64,000 nucleotides of DNA, taken from NCBI GenBank assembly GCA_910580105.1, contig CAJTWN010000003.1:201424-265423 (forward strand). Reading direction: 5' to 3'. Below are positions 53,385 through 61,479 of the stretch, piece after piece (position 1 is the first letter of the stretch; the number at the start of each line of letters is the position of its first letter). The notes beneath the pieces were generated by a model. The model was not told the DNA's origin. It saw nothing but the letters and a program-made list of their open reading frames with translations, and made no database searches. A program made the translations under genes and the position numbers. This DNA comes from an uncultured Clostridia bacterium. GTDB lineage: Bacteria > Bacillota > Clostridia > Monoglobales > Monoglobaceae.

Positions 53385-54527
53385 ATGAATACGATCTTTG
53401 AAGATATAACAAAACTGCCCACCCCCTCCTATGTTGTGGACGAACAACTCCTCATCCATAACCTTTCTCTTTTAGATAATATCCGCAAAAAAACCGGCTG
53501 TAAAATCCTGCTGGCACAGAAAGCGTTCAGTATGTACAGTACTTATCCGCTGATCCGGCAATATCTGAACGGCACCACTGCAAGTTCTCTTTTCGAGGCG
53601 AAACTGGGCGCAGAATATATGGGAGGAGAAAATCACATCTTTTCCCCAGCCTATCGGGAAGAAGAATTTCCGGAACTTCTCTCTATCTGTGATCATATTG
53701 TCTTCAATTCTTTTTCTCAATGGCGAAAATACAGCAACGCTGTCCATCAGGCAAAACACTTCGTCAGCTGCGGTCTGCGCATCAATCCGGGCTATTCCGA
53801 AATTGAAACCGAAATATACAATCCCTGTGCCCCCTGTTCCCGGCTGGGCATTCCCCTGTCCCAATTTGAAGGACAAGACCTCACCGGGATAGAAGGACTG
53901 CATTTTCATACCATGTGTGAACAAAATTCCGATACCCTCTGGCGAACTGTCCAGGCAGTAGAAAAACAATTTGGCGCCTATTTATCAGAGATGAAATGGC
54001 TGAACTTTGGCGGAGGTCACCATATCACCCGTCCGGATTATGATGTAGAACTTTTAATCCGCTCCATCGAATATATACAAAATAAATATAACCTACAGGT
54101 ATATTTAGAACCAGGGGAAGCTATCGCCCTGAATACAGGTTTTCTGGTCAGCGAAGTTTTGGACATTGTTGAAAACAACATGCAAATTGCAATCCTGGAC
54201 ACATCTGCCGCCTGCCATATGCCGGACGTATTGGAAATGCCCTACCGTCCCCCTGTTATCAACAGCGGTACTGCCGGAGAGTTTGCATATACTTACCGCC
54301 TGGGTACACCAACCTGCCTGGCCGGTGACATAATCGGCGACTATTCTTTTAAAACTCCCCTTTCCATCGGTGATAAAATTATTTTCGGAGATATGGCCAT
54401 TTATTCCATGGTAAAGAACAATACCTTTAACGGTATCAACCTGCCGTCTATTTATCTGCGTAAAAAAGACGGTACAATTTCCCTAATTAAAAAATTTGGC
54501 TATGAAGATTTTAAAGCGCGCCTATAA
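53385..54527 (+). CDS. nspC: Carboxynorspermidine/carboxyspermidine decarboxylase
   Basis: 380 residues. Fold type III PLP enzyme: PLP-binding Lys46 in LLAQKAFSMY, GLHFHTMCEQ, the LNFGGGHHITRPDYD glycine loop and C-terminal catalytic Asp/Cys region (AILDTSAACHMPDVLEM). It forms spermidine or norspermidine from the carboxy-polyamine. The partner CASDH gene is not in this window. AAGGAG lies seven bases before the ATG. It ends at a strong hairpin at 54654. Confidence 0.93.
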   Translation: MNTIFEDITKLPTPSYVVDEQLLIHNLSLLDNIRKKTGCKILLAQKAFSMYSTYPLIRQYLNGTTASSLFEAKLGAEYMGGENHIFSPAYREEEFPELLSICDHIVFNSFSQWRKYSNAVHQAKHFVSCGLRINPGYSEIETEIYNPCAPCSRLGIPLSQFEGQDLTGIEGLHFHTMCEQNSDTLWRTVQAVEKQFGAYLSEMKWLNFGGGHHITRPDYDVELLIRSIEYIQNKYNLQVYLEPGEAIALNTGFLVSEVLDIVENNMQIAILDTSAACHMPDVLEMPYRPPVINSGTAGEFAYTYRLGTPTCLAGDIIGDYSFKTPLSIGDKIIFGDMAIYSMVKNNTFNGINLPSIYLRKKDGTISLIKKFGYEDFKARL

Positions 54528-54653
54528 GGAATTCAGATTTTCTTCGGTGCTCACCAAAAATTGTAATTTAAATAACAATGGCAATATGTTTCCCTCCAAT
54601 TTATATTTTTGCGGGATATGAAGTACGCCATCTCAATCAAAAAACACCTATAT

Positions 54654-54689
54654 ACAAACACTCCGCCACTTTGATGGCGGAGTGTTTGT
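54654..54689. terminator. Bidirectional terminator between nspC and the DHHW gene
   Basis: A perfect 15-bp stem (54654-54668/54675-54689, CTCCGCCA/TGGCGGAG core) serves the two convergent genes. Confidence 0.85.
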
Positions 54690-54704
54690 GTTATATAAGA
54701 TAAT

Positions 54705-55889
54705 TTATTCAAATATATTTTTGCAAAGCTCGATATAATCTATAAAATTTGTTCCCATAATGTAATTTGTAATCAACATGTCAGTGACGGGATACTGCGC
54801 CAATATGTCCACGACTTTCTGATCAAATGTCCTCGGGTCAATGACCAGAATCTGCTGGAATCCACAGGCCAGCCATGGAATCATTGCATTGGAATAGGAA
54901 TCCTTCAACAACAGCAAGGTTCTGTTATTTTTACAATGGGTATTGATTTCTATGAACGGGTGATCCCCTGCCAGAAACAATTCATACTTCGGACCTTCTT
55001 CGGGGCAGAATATCTTTCCGTCATATTCCAGACGTTCCCCCGGATGATAAGAATAGGTCACCGGTGTCATCGGCAGATCGTTCTTCTCGTTTTTATAATA
55101 ATAAATTGTGTCTGCATACTGTTTAAGGGACGGCGTTTTTGCTTGGGCATACAGATGTCCCAAAAAGTTTTCCTGTTTTCCTTCCTGGAAATTATTGATG
55201 TCCGCCTGTGGTACCTCCATCACCTCTGCCAGCTTATTATACGCATAATAAGCGCCAAGGGTGGTCCAATGGTGGTCGGTTCGGAAGTAAATATATTCAT
55301 CCTGGTGCGCTTTCAGCGTATCATAGATATCAATGGGCTGATAACGAATGTCCATGAAATCATAAAAATACTCGATATTTTCTCTTTCGCTGTCACCAAG
55401 CCCCTTTAAATGCGGAATAAAATCAATCTGCGTCGGTATCAGCATACAATACATATTGATATTTTCTGGCATTTTATCCGCATAAAAATTTAAGAATTCC
55501 AGATATTTTTTCTGCACTTCCGGATTGCGCTGATAAACTTCCATGACCCGGTCTTCCATCACCAGCAGCTGACTTTTTGTTGTGGTTCCCACACCTAAAT
55601 CGCCCGTTGCATCAACCAGCTTCCCGTATTTTTTTACACCTTTGCTGTCTTCATAGTATGATGAAATATCCGTAAAAAAACTGCGGTATCCCACATTATC
55701 AGAGAGGTATGTTTCGAAATCTCTGGTAAATTCCCCTCTGAACAAAGCATCAAAAGAAAATTCCGGAAGCTCTGCAAGGGTACGGTTCTCTTTCACTGCC
55801 GCCGTCTCATCTTTGGGCAGAACCAATACGACAAAAGAAAATACGCCGATGAGCAGAAGGAACAATGTCACGGTTATTTTTTGACGCAT
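54705..55889 (-). CDS. DHHW family (AlgJ/AlgX-like) membrane-anchored protein
   Basis: 394 residues with an N-terminal signal anchor (ITVTLFLLLIGVFSFVVLVL). The SGNH-like fold includes FRTDHHWTTLGAYYAYNKL, the DHHW motif, and a serine-bearing LLLKDSYSNAMIPWLA. It pairs with the MBOAT gene 12 bp upstream, and together they acetylate an extracellular polysaccharide. In AlgJ/X the DHHW-type acid-base residues complete the acetyl transfer. AGGAGGG precedes the ATG. Confidence 0.88.
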   Translation of the reverse strand: MRQKITVTLFLLLIGVFSFVVLVLPKDETAAVKENRTLAELPEFSFDALFRGEFTRDFETYLSDNVGYRSFFTDISSYYEDSKGVKKYGKLVDATGDLGVGTTTKSQLLVMEDRVMEVYQRNPEVQKKYLEFLNFYADKMPENINMYCMLIPTQIDFIPHLKGLGDSERENIEYFYDFMDIRYQPIDIYDTLKAHQDEYIYFRTDHHWTTLGAYYAYNKLAEVMEVPQADINNFQEGKQENFLGHLYAQAKTPSLKQYADTIYYYKNEKNDLPMTPVTYSYHPGERLEYDGKIFCPEEGPKYELFLAGDHPFIEINTHCKNNRTLLLLKDSYSNAMIPWLACGFQQILVIDPRTFDQKVVDILAQYPVTDMLITNYIMGTNFIDYIELCKNIFE

Positions 55890-55901
55890 AGCACAACCCT
55901 C

Positions 55902-57293
55902 CTAAAATCTAAAATACAAAAATGGATTATATGTCTGTCCAACCAACAGGATAAAACAAAAGGCAAGCACAGCCACCACAAAAATCGGCGTGATAATACC
56001 GCCCAACACCCTGTTTTTACAGATAAATTGATAGGCAATTTTAACGATTGGAGTGGAAATAACAAAGCAGGCAAGGATAAACCAAGCATTGTTCAGAAAA
56101 ATTGTGACCGTACCGAAATCCCAAAGTTCTCCGCTGCCGCCAAAGGCGGTGGAAAAGAATTGACCCAATCTTGCAAAATCGGTAAAATAGAAAAATGCCC
56201 ATCCAATCAAAACAACAATTGAATTATATAAAATTCCAAAAAATGCAGGCATCCGCATCAGTCCGCCGCCAAAAGCCTTTTTCTCAATTATCAGAAGGAT
56301 TCCATAATACAGTCCCCACAATACAAAATTCCAGCTCGCCCCATGCCAAAATCCGGTAAGCATCCAAACCACCATAATATTTAACATTTGATGCTTTCTG
56401 TTTCCGCCCAAAGGGATATAGACATAATCCCGGAAAAAGGTACTTAGCGAAATATGCCAGCGCCGCCAAAATTCTGTGACGTTTCGGGAGATATAAGGAT
56501 AATTGAAGTTTTCCAGGAACTCAAAGCCAAACATCCGCCCAAGGCCGATTGCCATGTCGGAATAACCGGCAAAGTCAAAATAAATTTGGAATGCATACAT
56601 TAAAATGCCAAGCCATGCCGTCGCCGCCGGTGTGGCTGCAAGATTGCCGTCCAGAATGGAGGTCGCAATCGCTCCGGCACCATTTGCCAATACAACCTTT
56701 TTGAACATACCCTGGGTAAAGCGAAGGATTCCGTATTCAAACCCTTTAAATGTTACTTTACGGTCATTGATCTGCCGTTCAATATCTGCATAACGAACAA
56801 TCGGCCCCGCAACCAGCTGCGGAAACATTGAAAGATAACATAGATAATATAGGGGATTCTTTTGGACTTTTACCTCCCCCCGATACATATCAATTGTATA
56901 AGAAAGGGTTTGGAAGGTATAGAATGAAATACCAAGGGGCAGATTAAAGCCTTTGAACGGGATATTCATATGGAACAGAGCATTAATATTTTCCACAAAA
57001 AATCCCATATATTTAAAGGTCATCAAAATACCCAGATTTAAAATTAAAGAAGCAAGCAGCGCAGCCTTTGCCTGCCATTTTCCAAAAAACTTATGAATAA
57101 TCCGGCCATTGACATAGTCCAGCATCGCACTGAATAAAAGCGCAACCACCCATACCGGTTCGCCCCAAGCGTAAAAAATCAAGGATGCAATGACAAGGAT
57201 AACATTTTTATAGGTAATATTTTTTGATAAATTATAAAGTAACAGTGTCGCGGGCAAAAATATACATACGAATAATAAACTCGAAAAAACCAT
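55902..57293 (-). CDS. MBOAT family O-acyltransferase (AlgI/DltB-like)
   Basis: 463 residues, about ten helices. The conserved cores are LPLGISFYTFQTLSYTIDMYRGEV, PQLVAGPIVRY, YPYISRNVTEFWRRWHISLSTFFRDYVYIPLGG, GFWHGASWNFVLWG with the catalytic His, and AWFILACFVISTPI. It moves acetyl groups across the membrane onto cell-surface polymers and works with the DHHW protein that follows. Substrate polymer unknown. Confidence 0.92.
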   Translation of the reverse strand: MVFSSLLFVCIFLPATLLLYNLSKNITYKNVILVIASLIFYAWGEPVWVVALLFSAMLDYVNGRIIHKFFGKWQAKAALLASLILNLGILMTFKYMGFFVENINALFHMNIPFKGFNLPLGISFYTFQTLSYTIDMYRGEVKVQKNPLYYLCYLSMFPQLVAGPIVRYADIERQINDRKVTFKGFEYGILRFTQGMFKKVVLANGAGAIATSILDGNLAATPAATAWLGILMYAFQIYFDFAGYSDMAIGLGRMFGFEFLENFNYPYISRNVTEFWRRWHISLSTFFRDYVYIPLGGNRKHQMLNIMVVWMLTGFWHGASWNFVLWGLYYGILLIIEKKAFGGGLMRMPAFFGILYNSIVVLIGWAFFYFTDFARLGQFFSTAFGGSGELWDFGTVTIFLNNAWFILACFVISTPIVKIAYQFICKNRVLGGIITPIFVVAVLAFCFILLVGQTYNPFLYFRF

Positions 57294-57430
57294 ATAGCTG
57301 TCCGCCTTTCTAAAATTTTTTTCTCAGCTGAATACAGTGCAACAATGTAGTATTATAGCATGACCCCCAAAAGTTGTCAATTCTATTCTTCCAAATTTTG
57401 TATTCTGCACAATATGCGGTCAAATTTCAA

Positions 57431-57459
57431 AAGACACAGCACAAAATATGCCGTGTCTT
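57431..57459 (-). terminator. Terminator of mgtE
   Basis: AAGACACAGCA and TGCCGTGTCTT form a stem with one mismatch, flanked by homopolymers, next to the mgtE stop. Confidence 0.7.
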
Positions 57460-57475
57460 CTTTTCAAACAATGAC

Positions 57476-58849
57476 TTAATAAATGGAGATAATCCAAACT
57501 GCCACATTAAAGAAAATGGTAACCGAACAGGTATCCAAAATGGTAGAGAGCACCGGCGCCGCCATCAGCGCCGGATCAAGCCCACATTTCTTGGCCAGCA
57601 TCGGCAGTACACAGCCCATACATTTTGCCAGAATAACCGTACCAATCAAACTAATCCCGGTAATCAGCGCCAAAAAAAGCGGATTCTCCCCCGGATACAT
57701 GATATAAATACGGATCGTGTTGGCAACTGCAAGCAAAATTCCAACAATCACTGCAATTCTCAACTCTTTATAAATTACCCGAAAAAAATCTTTGAATCTT
57801 ATCTCTCCCAGCGCCAGACCGCGTATAATCATGGTCGAGCTCTGCGAACCACAGTTTCCCCCTGTTCCCATCAACATTGGAACAAAGGCAACCAAAAGAG
57901 GAATGGCCTGGAAGGCGGATTCATAATGTTCGATAATACTGCCTGTAATTGTCGCTGAAAGCATCAGAAACAGAAGCCACATGATGCGGTTTTTGGCATG
58001 TACCCAAACGGGTGTTTTCAGATATGTTTCATCACTGGGCGTTATTGCGGCCATCTTTGAAAAATCCTCGGTATTTTCTTCCCGGATGACATCCATTGCA
58101 TCATCAAAGGTTACGATACCGACCAGCCGTTTTTCGTTATCAACAACCGGTATGGCCATAAAACCATACTTGTCAAACATCCGCGCAACATCTTCCTGGT
58201 CATCCAATGTATTGGTATAGATGACATTGGTTTCCATGATATTTTCAATGGTTTCATTATAGTTTTCAAGGAATAGCTCTTTAACCGTAACCAACCCCTG
58301 CAGCCGGCGGTTTTCATCGGTCACATAACAATTGTAAATGGTTTCCTTATCGCACCCGATTCTGCGTATCCGGTCAAAGGCCTCGCTCACCGTCATATGT
58401 TTTTTCAAATCCACGTATTCGGTGGTCATAATACTGCCGGCACTGTCTTTGGGATAGCGGAGAATTTCATTGATACTTTTTCTTGTCTCCGGATCGGTAT
58501 GCCGCAGAATCCGCTTGACCACACCTGCGGGCATCTCTTCAATAACATCCACCGCATCATCGACGTGCATCATGTCCATGACTTCCCATAATTCTCTGTC
58601 ACTGAATGCGGAAATCAAGAGTTCCTGTTCATCGCCGTCCATCTCAACAAAGGTTTCCGCCGCAAGCTCTTTGGGAAGAATCCGGAACAGGATAGGAAGA
58701 TCCTCATCACTCACCTCTCCCAGCAAAATTGCAAGATCCGCCGGATTCATTTCAACCAAAATTTCCTTAATCTGTCCGAACTTCAACTCCCTTATATAAC
58801 TTTGAAGTTCTTCAATCAATTCTTCAATTCCTTTGTTTTCTTCTTCCAT
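57476..58849 (-). CDS. mgtE: Magnesium transporter MgtE
   Basis: 457 residues. N-terminal helical MgtE_N superhelix (about 1-130), two CBS domains (about 133-255, VTVKELF and LVGIVTFDDAMDVI) and a five-helix channel domain. The filter region reads GTGGNCGSQSSTMIIRGLALGEI and the late LAKKCGLDPALMAAPV. The CBS/N domains close the channel when cytosolic Mg2+ is high. No M-box was recognised upstream. Instead a short ORF and long-range stem occupy the leader. Confidence 0.95.
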   Translation of the reverse strand: MEEENKGIEELIEELQSYIRELKFGQIKEILVEMNPADLAILLGEVSDEDLPILFRILPKELAAETFVEMDGDEQELLISAFSDRELWEVMDMMHVDDAVDVIEEMPAGVVKRILRHTDPETRKSINEILRYPKDSAGSIMTTEYVDLKKHMTVSEAFDRIRRIGCDKETIYNCYVTDENRRLQGLVTVKELFLENYNETIENIMETNVIYTNTLDDQEDVARMFDKYGFMAIPVVDNEKRLVGIVTFDDAMDVIREENTEDFSKMAAITPSDETYLKTPVWVHAKNRIMWLLFLMLSATITGSIIEHYESAFQAIPLLVAFVPMLMGTGGNCGSQSSTMIIRGLALGEIRFKDFFRVIYKELRIAVIVGILLAVANTIRIYIMYPGENPLFLALITGISLIGTVILAKCMGCVLPMLAKKCGLDPALMAAPVLSTILDTCSVTIFFNVAVWIISIY

Positions 58850-58924
58850 ACGTATTTCGCCCCCTAAAAATTAAATCCGGAAGCGGTAAAAATCAAAAAG
58901 GAAAAACGCAGACTTGCGGCCGCG

Positions 58925-58981
58925 CTATCTCCCGTATTCGGACTTTTGACCTTTTACCGCCTTCATTGCCGCTGTCCACAT
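58925..58981 (-). CDS. Putative leader peptide upstream of mgtE (18 aa)
   Basis: ATG 58981 follows GAGAGGTG with good spacing and opens the frame MWTAAMKAVKGQKSEYGR. The leader forms a 9-bp pairing (TTTTACCGC at 58952-58960 with GCGGTAAAA at 58883-58891) whose first arm lies inside the ORF. Ribosome movement over the ORF could break it. No known family; a Mg2+-dependent leader is a hypothesis. Confidence 0.4.
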   Translation of the reverse strand: MWTAAMKAVKGQKSEYGR

Positions 58982-59036
58982 TTTTCACCTCTCTTTATCA
59001 ATAAATTTAAACAAATATCACAAAGCTGACAATCCC

Positions 59037-59065
59037 ATTGTAACACAATACCTTTTTTGTTGCAA
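59037..59065 (-). promoter_or_regulatory. Predicted promoter of mgtE
   Basis: On the minus strand TTGCAA, 17 bp, TACAAT. It gives a leader of about 180 nt holding the small ORF. Confidence 0.7.
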
Positions 59066-59144
59066 GACACGAAACGTGCAAACTTTTCGATTATTTTCAC
59101 ACAAAATGTTAAGAATATTCCCCAAAATTTGTATTCGCTATCCC

Positions 59145-59173
59145 TTGACAAAAATAAAGTTCCCCCGTATAAT
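59145..59173 (+). promoter_or_regulatory. Promoter of the marR-ABC operon
   Basis: TTGACA, 17 bp, TATAAT. The -10 element and start region overlap the operator repeats. Confidence 0.88.
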
Positions 59174-59204
59174 AGTTATACGCTTAATAGTTAGACGCAT
59201 AACT
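59171..59204 (+). promoter_or_regulatory. MarR operator: direct repeats
   Basis: Two near-identical 13-mers, AATAGTTATACGC (59171-59183) and AATAGTTAGACGC (59186-59198), sit just after the -10 box. AGTTATACG also pairs with CGCATAACT as an inverted repeat. Binding here would block transcription of marR and the exporters, the normal autorepression of this family. Confidence 0.75.
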
Positions 59205-59222
59205 TTTTTGGAGGTGAATAAA

Positions 59223-59717
59223 ATGACAATTTACCGGGATATTATCAAACGTATCGATAAGGTCCATCTGCTGCGCCGGGTGTGGCTGCAAAGCAACAGG
59301 GACCGCACCGGACTTTATTTTGGCCAATTTCCGATCCTCGACTATATCCATACCCACCCCGGCTGTACGCAGTCAGAGTTATCTGAAGTCCTTGCCGTCA
59401 CCCCGGCTTCCATTGCTCTTTCCACAAAACGGCTGCAAAAAAGCGGATTGCTTGAAAAAATTGTGGATGAAAACAATCTGCGCAGAAATAAGCTTTCACT
59501 GACCCATGAAGGAATCCGTGCCATCGAGAAATACCGCGCAATTTTTCTTCAGTTCGAACAGGAAGCTTTCGCCGGCTTTAGAGAGGAAGAACTACAAAAT
59601 TTCAAAGAATATCTTGACCGCATGACCATGAATATTACAGGAGAAGATACCAACGATGTAAACTTTAATGTCATCGGAAAGCTCATCAAACAGATTGACT
59701 GCAGAAAACGAACATAA
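59223..59717 (+). CDS. MarR family transcriptional regulator
   Basis: 164 residues from ATG 59223, with GGAGGTG seven bases upstream; the frame is open earlier but upstream codons overlap the promoter. Winged helix: FPILDYIHTHPGCTQSELSEVLAVTPASIALSTKRLQKSGLLEKI...NLRRNKLSLTHEG. It heads an operon with two ABC half-transporters and a DUF4330 gene, so it probably represses the exporter until a toxic ligand appears. Confidence 0.92.
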   Translation: MTIYRDIIKRIDKVHLLRRVWLQSNRDRTGLYFGQFPILDYIHTHPGCTQSELSEVLAVTPASIALSTKRLQKSGLLEKIVDENNLRRNKLSLTHEGIRAIEKYRAIFLQFEQEAFAGFREEELQNFKEYLDRMTMNITGEDTNDVNFNVIGKLIKQIDCRKRT

Positions 59718-59750
59718 TCCAAAAGACAGAAAAGAAAGGAGCAGCATTGT

Positions 59751-61478
59751 ATGAAAAAACTTTTATCCTTACTGGAAAAAAAATACCGCTGGTACAGTAT
59801 TCTGACCCCGATTTTAATCGTTGGGGAAGTCATCATGGAAGTCATCATCCCCATGATTATGGCACAGATTGTCGATGTTGGAATTGCAAACAACGACATC
59901 CGCTATGTGCTGATTGCCGGCGGCCTTATGGTTCTGATGGCCATGTTATCCCTTGGTTTTGGGGCAGGAGCGGGCAGGACAGCCGCAATTGCAGGTATGG
60001 GCTTTGCAAAAAATGTCCGCCGGGAAATGTTTCATAAGATTCAGGACTTTTCCTATTCCAATGTGGACCGTTTCAGCACTTCATCCCTGATCACCCGCAT
60101 CACCACCGATGTAACCAACGCACAAAATGCATTTATGATGGTCATCCGTATGCTGGTGCGGTCGCCTATTATGTTAATTTCGGCATCCTTTATGGCTTTC
60201 CGCCTCAACCGCGAACTGTCGATGATTTTCTTATTTGCCATTCCGATTTTAGCCATTGCTTTGGCCCTTATTATCACCAAAGCCTATCCACGATTCCAGC
60301 ATATGCTGAAAAAATATGATAAGCTCAACGCAAAGGTGCAGGAAAACCTGATAGGTATCCGGGTGGTGAAGGCCTTTGTCCGCGGTGATTACGAGAACGA
60401 AGGCTTTGAGGAAGCTTCTGCTGCCGTCCGTGATACCCAGCTGAAAGCTGAACGTACCATTGTTCTGAATATGCCCATCATGCAGCTGGTCATGTACAGC
60501 TGCATCATCGCAGTTCTCTGGATTGGTGGTAATATGATTATCAATGGCAGTATGGAAACCGGAAATCTGGTAGCTTTTATCAGTTATATTACCCAGATCC
60601 TGATGTCTTTGATGATGATTTCCATGGCCTTTACCATGCTGGTTATCTCAAAGGCCTCTGTCAATCGTATTTATGAAGTTATCAATGACACCCCTGATAT
60701 TTCTGATGCAGATGCAGATGAAACCCTTACCGTAAAAGACGGCTCTATTGATTTTGACCAGGTATGCTTCAGCTATAAGGGGGACCTTACCTCTTGTGCA
60801 CTGCGCAATATCGACCTGCATATCAAATCGGGCGAAACGGTCGGCATTATCGGCGGAACAGGCAGTTCAAAGTCTTCTTTGGTACATCTGATTCCCCGTC
60901 TCTATGAAGTCACAGACGGCAGCGTGAAGGTCGGCGGAAGAGATGTCCGCGACTATAAACTCCCTGCCCTGCGGAATGAAATTGCCATGGTTCTCCAGAA
61001 AAACGTTCTATTTTCCGGCACCATCAAGGACAATCTGCGCTGGGGCAAGGAAGATGCCTCTGATGAAGAAATTATTGCGGCCTGCAAAGCCGCGCAGGCA
61101 CATGATTTTATAATGTCCTTTCCGGACGGTTATGATACAGAGCTCGGCCAGGGCGGCGTAAATGTATCCGGCGGACAGAAACAACGCCTGTGCATTGCCC
61201 GCGCTCTGCTGAAAAAACCAAAAATCATCATCCTGGATGACAGCACAAGTGCAGTTGATACGGCGACAGACAGCAAGATTCGCGCTGCTTTTGCAAGGGA
61301 TTTGGCAGATACAACCACCATCATCATTGCCCAGCGCGTTTCATCTGTATGCGATGCAGATAAAATTATCGTTTTAGATAATGGACGCATCCACGCAGTC
61401 GGTACCCATGAAGAACTACTGAAAACAAACGAAATCTATAGGGAAGTCTATGAATCTCAGCAAAAGGGGGTGGCTTAA
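59751..61478 (+). CDS. ABC exporter half-transporter 1 (permease-ATPase fusion)
   Basis: 575 residues: six-helix ABC_membrane domain (about 1-320) followed by the ATPase. Walker A reads GGTGSSKSS, with Ser replacing Gly before the Lys (usual GxGKS/T). Signature NVSGGQKQRLCIARALL, Walker B IIILDDSTSAVD, where Asp replaces the catalytic Glu. The Walker A and B changes point to the degenerate nucleotide site of a heterodimeric type IV exporter such as TM287/288. The partner follows at once. Confidence 0.93.
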   Translation: MKKLLSLLEKKYRWYSILTPILIVGEVIMEVIIPMIMAQIVDVGIANNDIRYVLIAGGLMVLMAMLSLGFGAGAGRTAAIAGMGFAKNVRREMFHKIQDFSYSNVDRFSTSSLITRITTDVTNAQNAFMMVIRMLVRSPIMLISASFMAFRLNRELSMIFLFAIPILAIALALIITKAYPRFQHMLKKYDKLNAKVQENLIGIRVVKAFVRGDYENEGFEEASAAVRDTQLKAERTIVLNMPIMQLVMYSCIIAVLWIGGNMIINGSMETGNLVAFISYITQILMSLMMISMAFTMLVISKASVNRIYEVINDTPDISDADADETLTVKDGSIDFDQVCFSYKGDLTSCALRNIDLHIKSGETVGIIGGTGSSKSSLVHLIPRLYEVTDGSVKVGGRDVRDYKLPALRNEIAMVLQKNVLFSGTIKDNLRWGKEDASDEEIIAACKAAQAHDFIMSFPDGYDTELGQGGVNVSGGQKQRLCIARALLKKPKIIILDDSTSAVDTATDSKIRAAFARDLADTTTIIIAQRVSSVCDADKIIVLDNGRIHAVGTHEELLKTNEIYREVYESQQKGVA

Positions 61479-61479
61479 A

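Noticed and set aside
52306..53412. 368-residue minus-strand frame opposite the sugar ATPase
   Set aside because: Antisense shadow of a gene with all ABC motifs intact; Cys- and Phe-rich composition is typical of such shadows.
58850..59040. Possible M-box riboswitch before mgtE
   Set aside because: None of the M-box core sequences were found; a leader ORF and stem are present instead.
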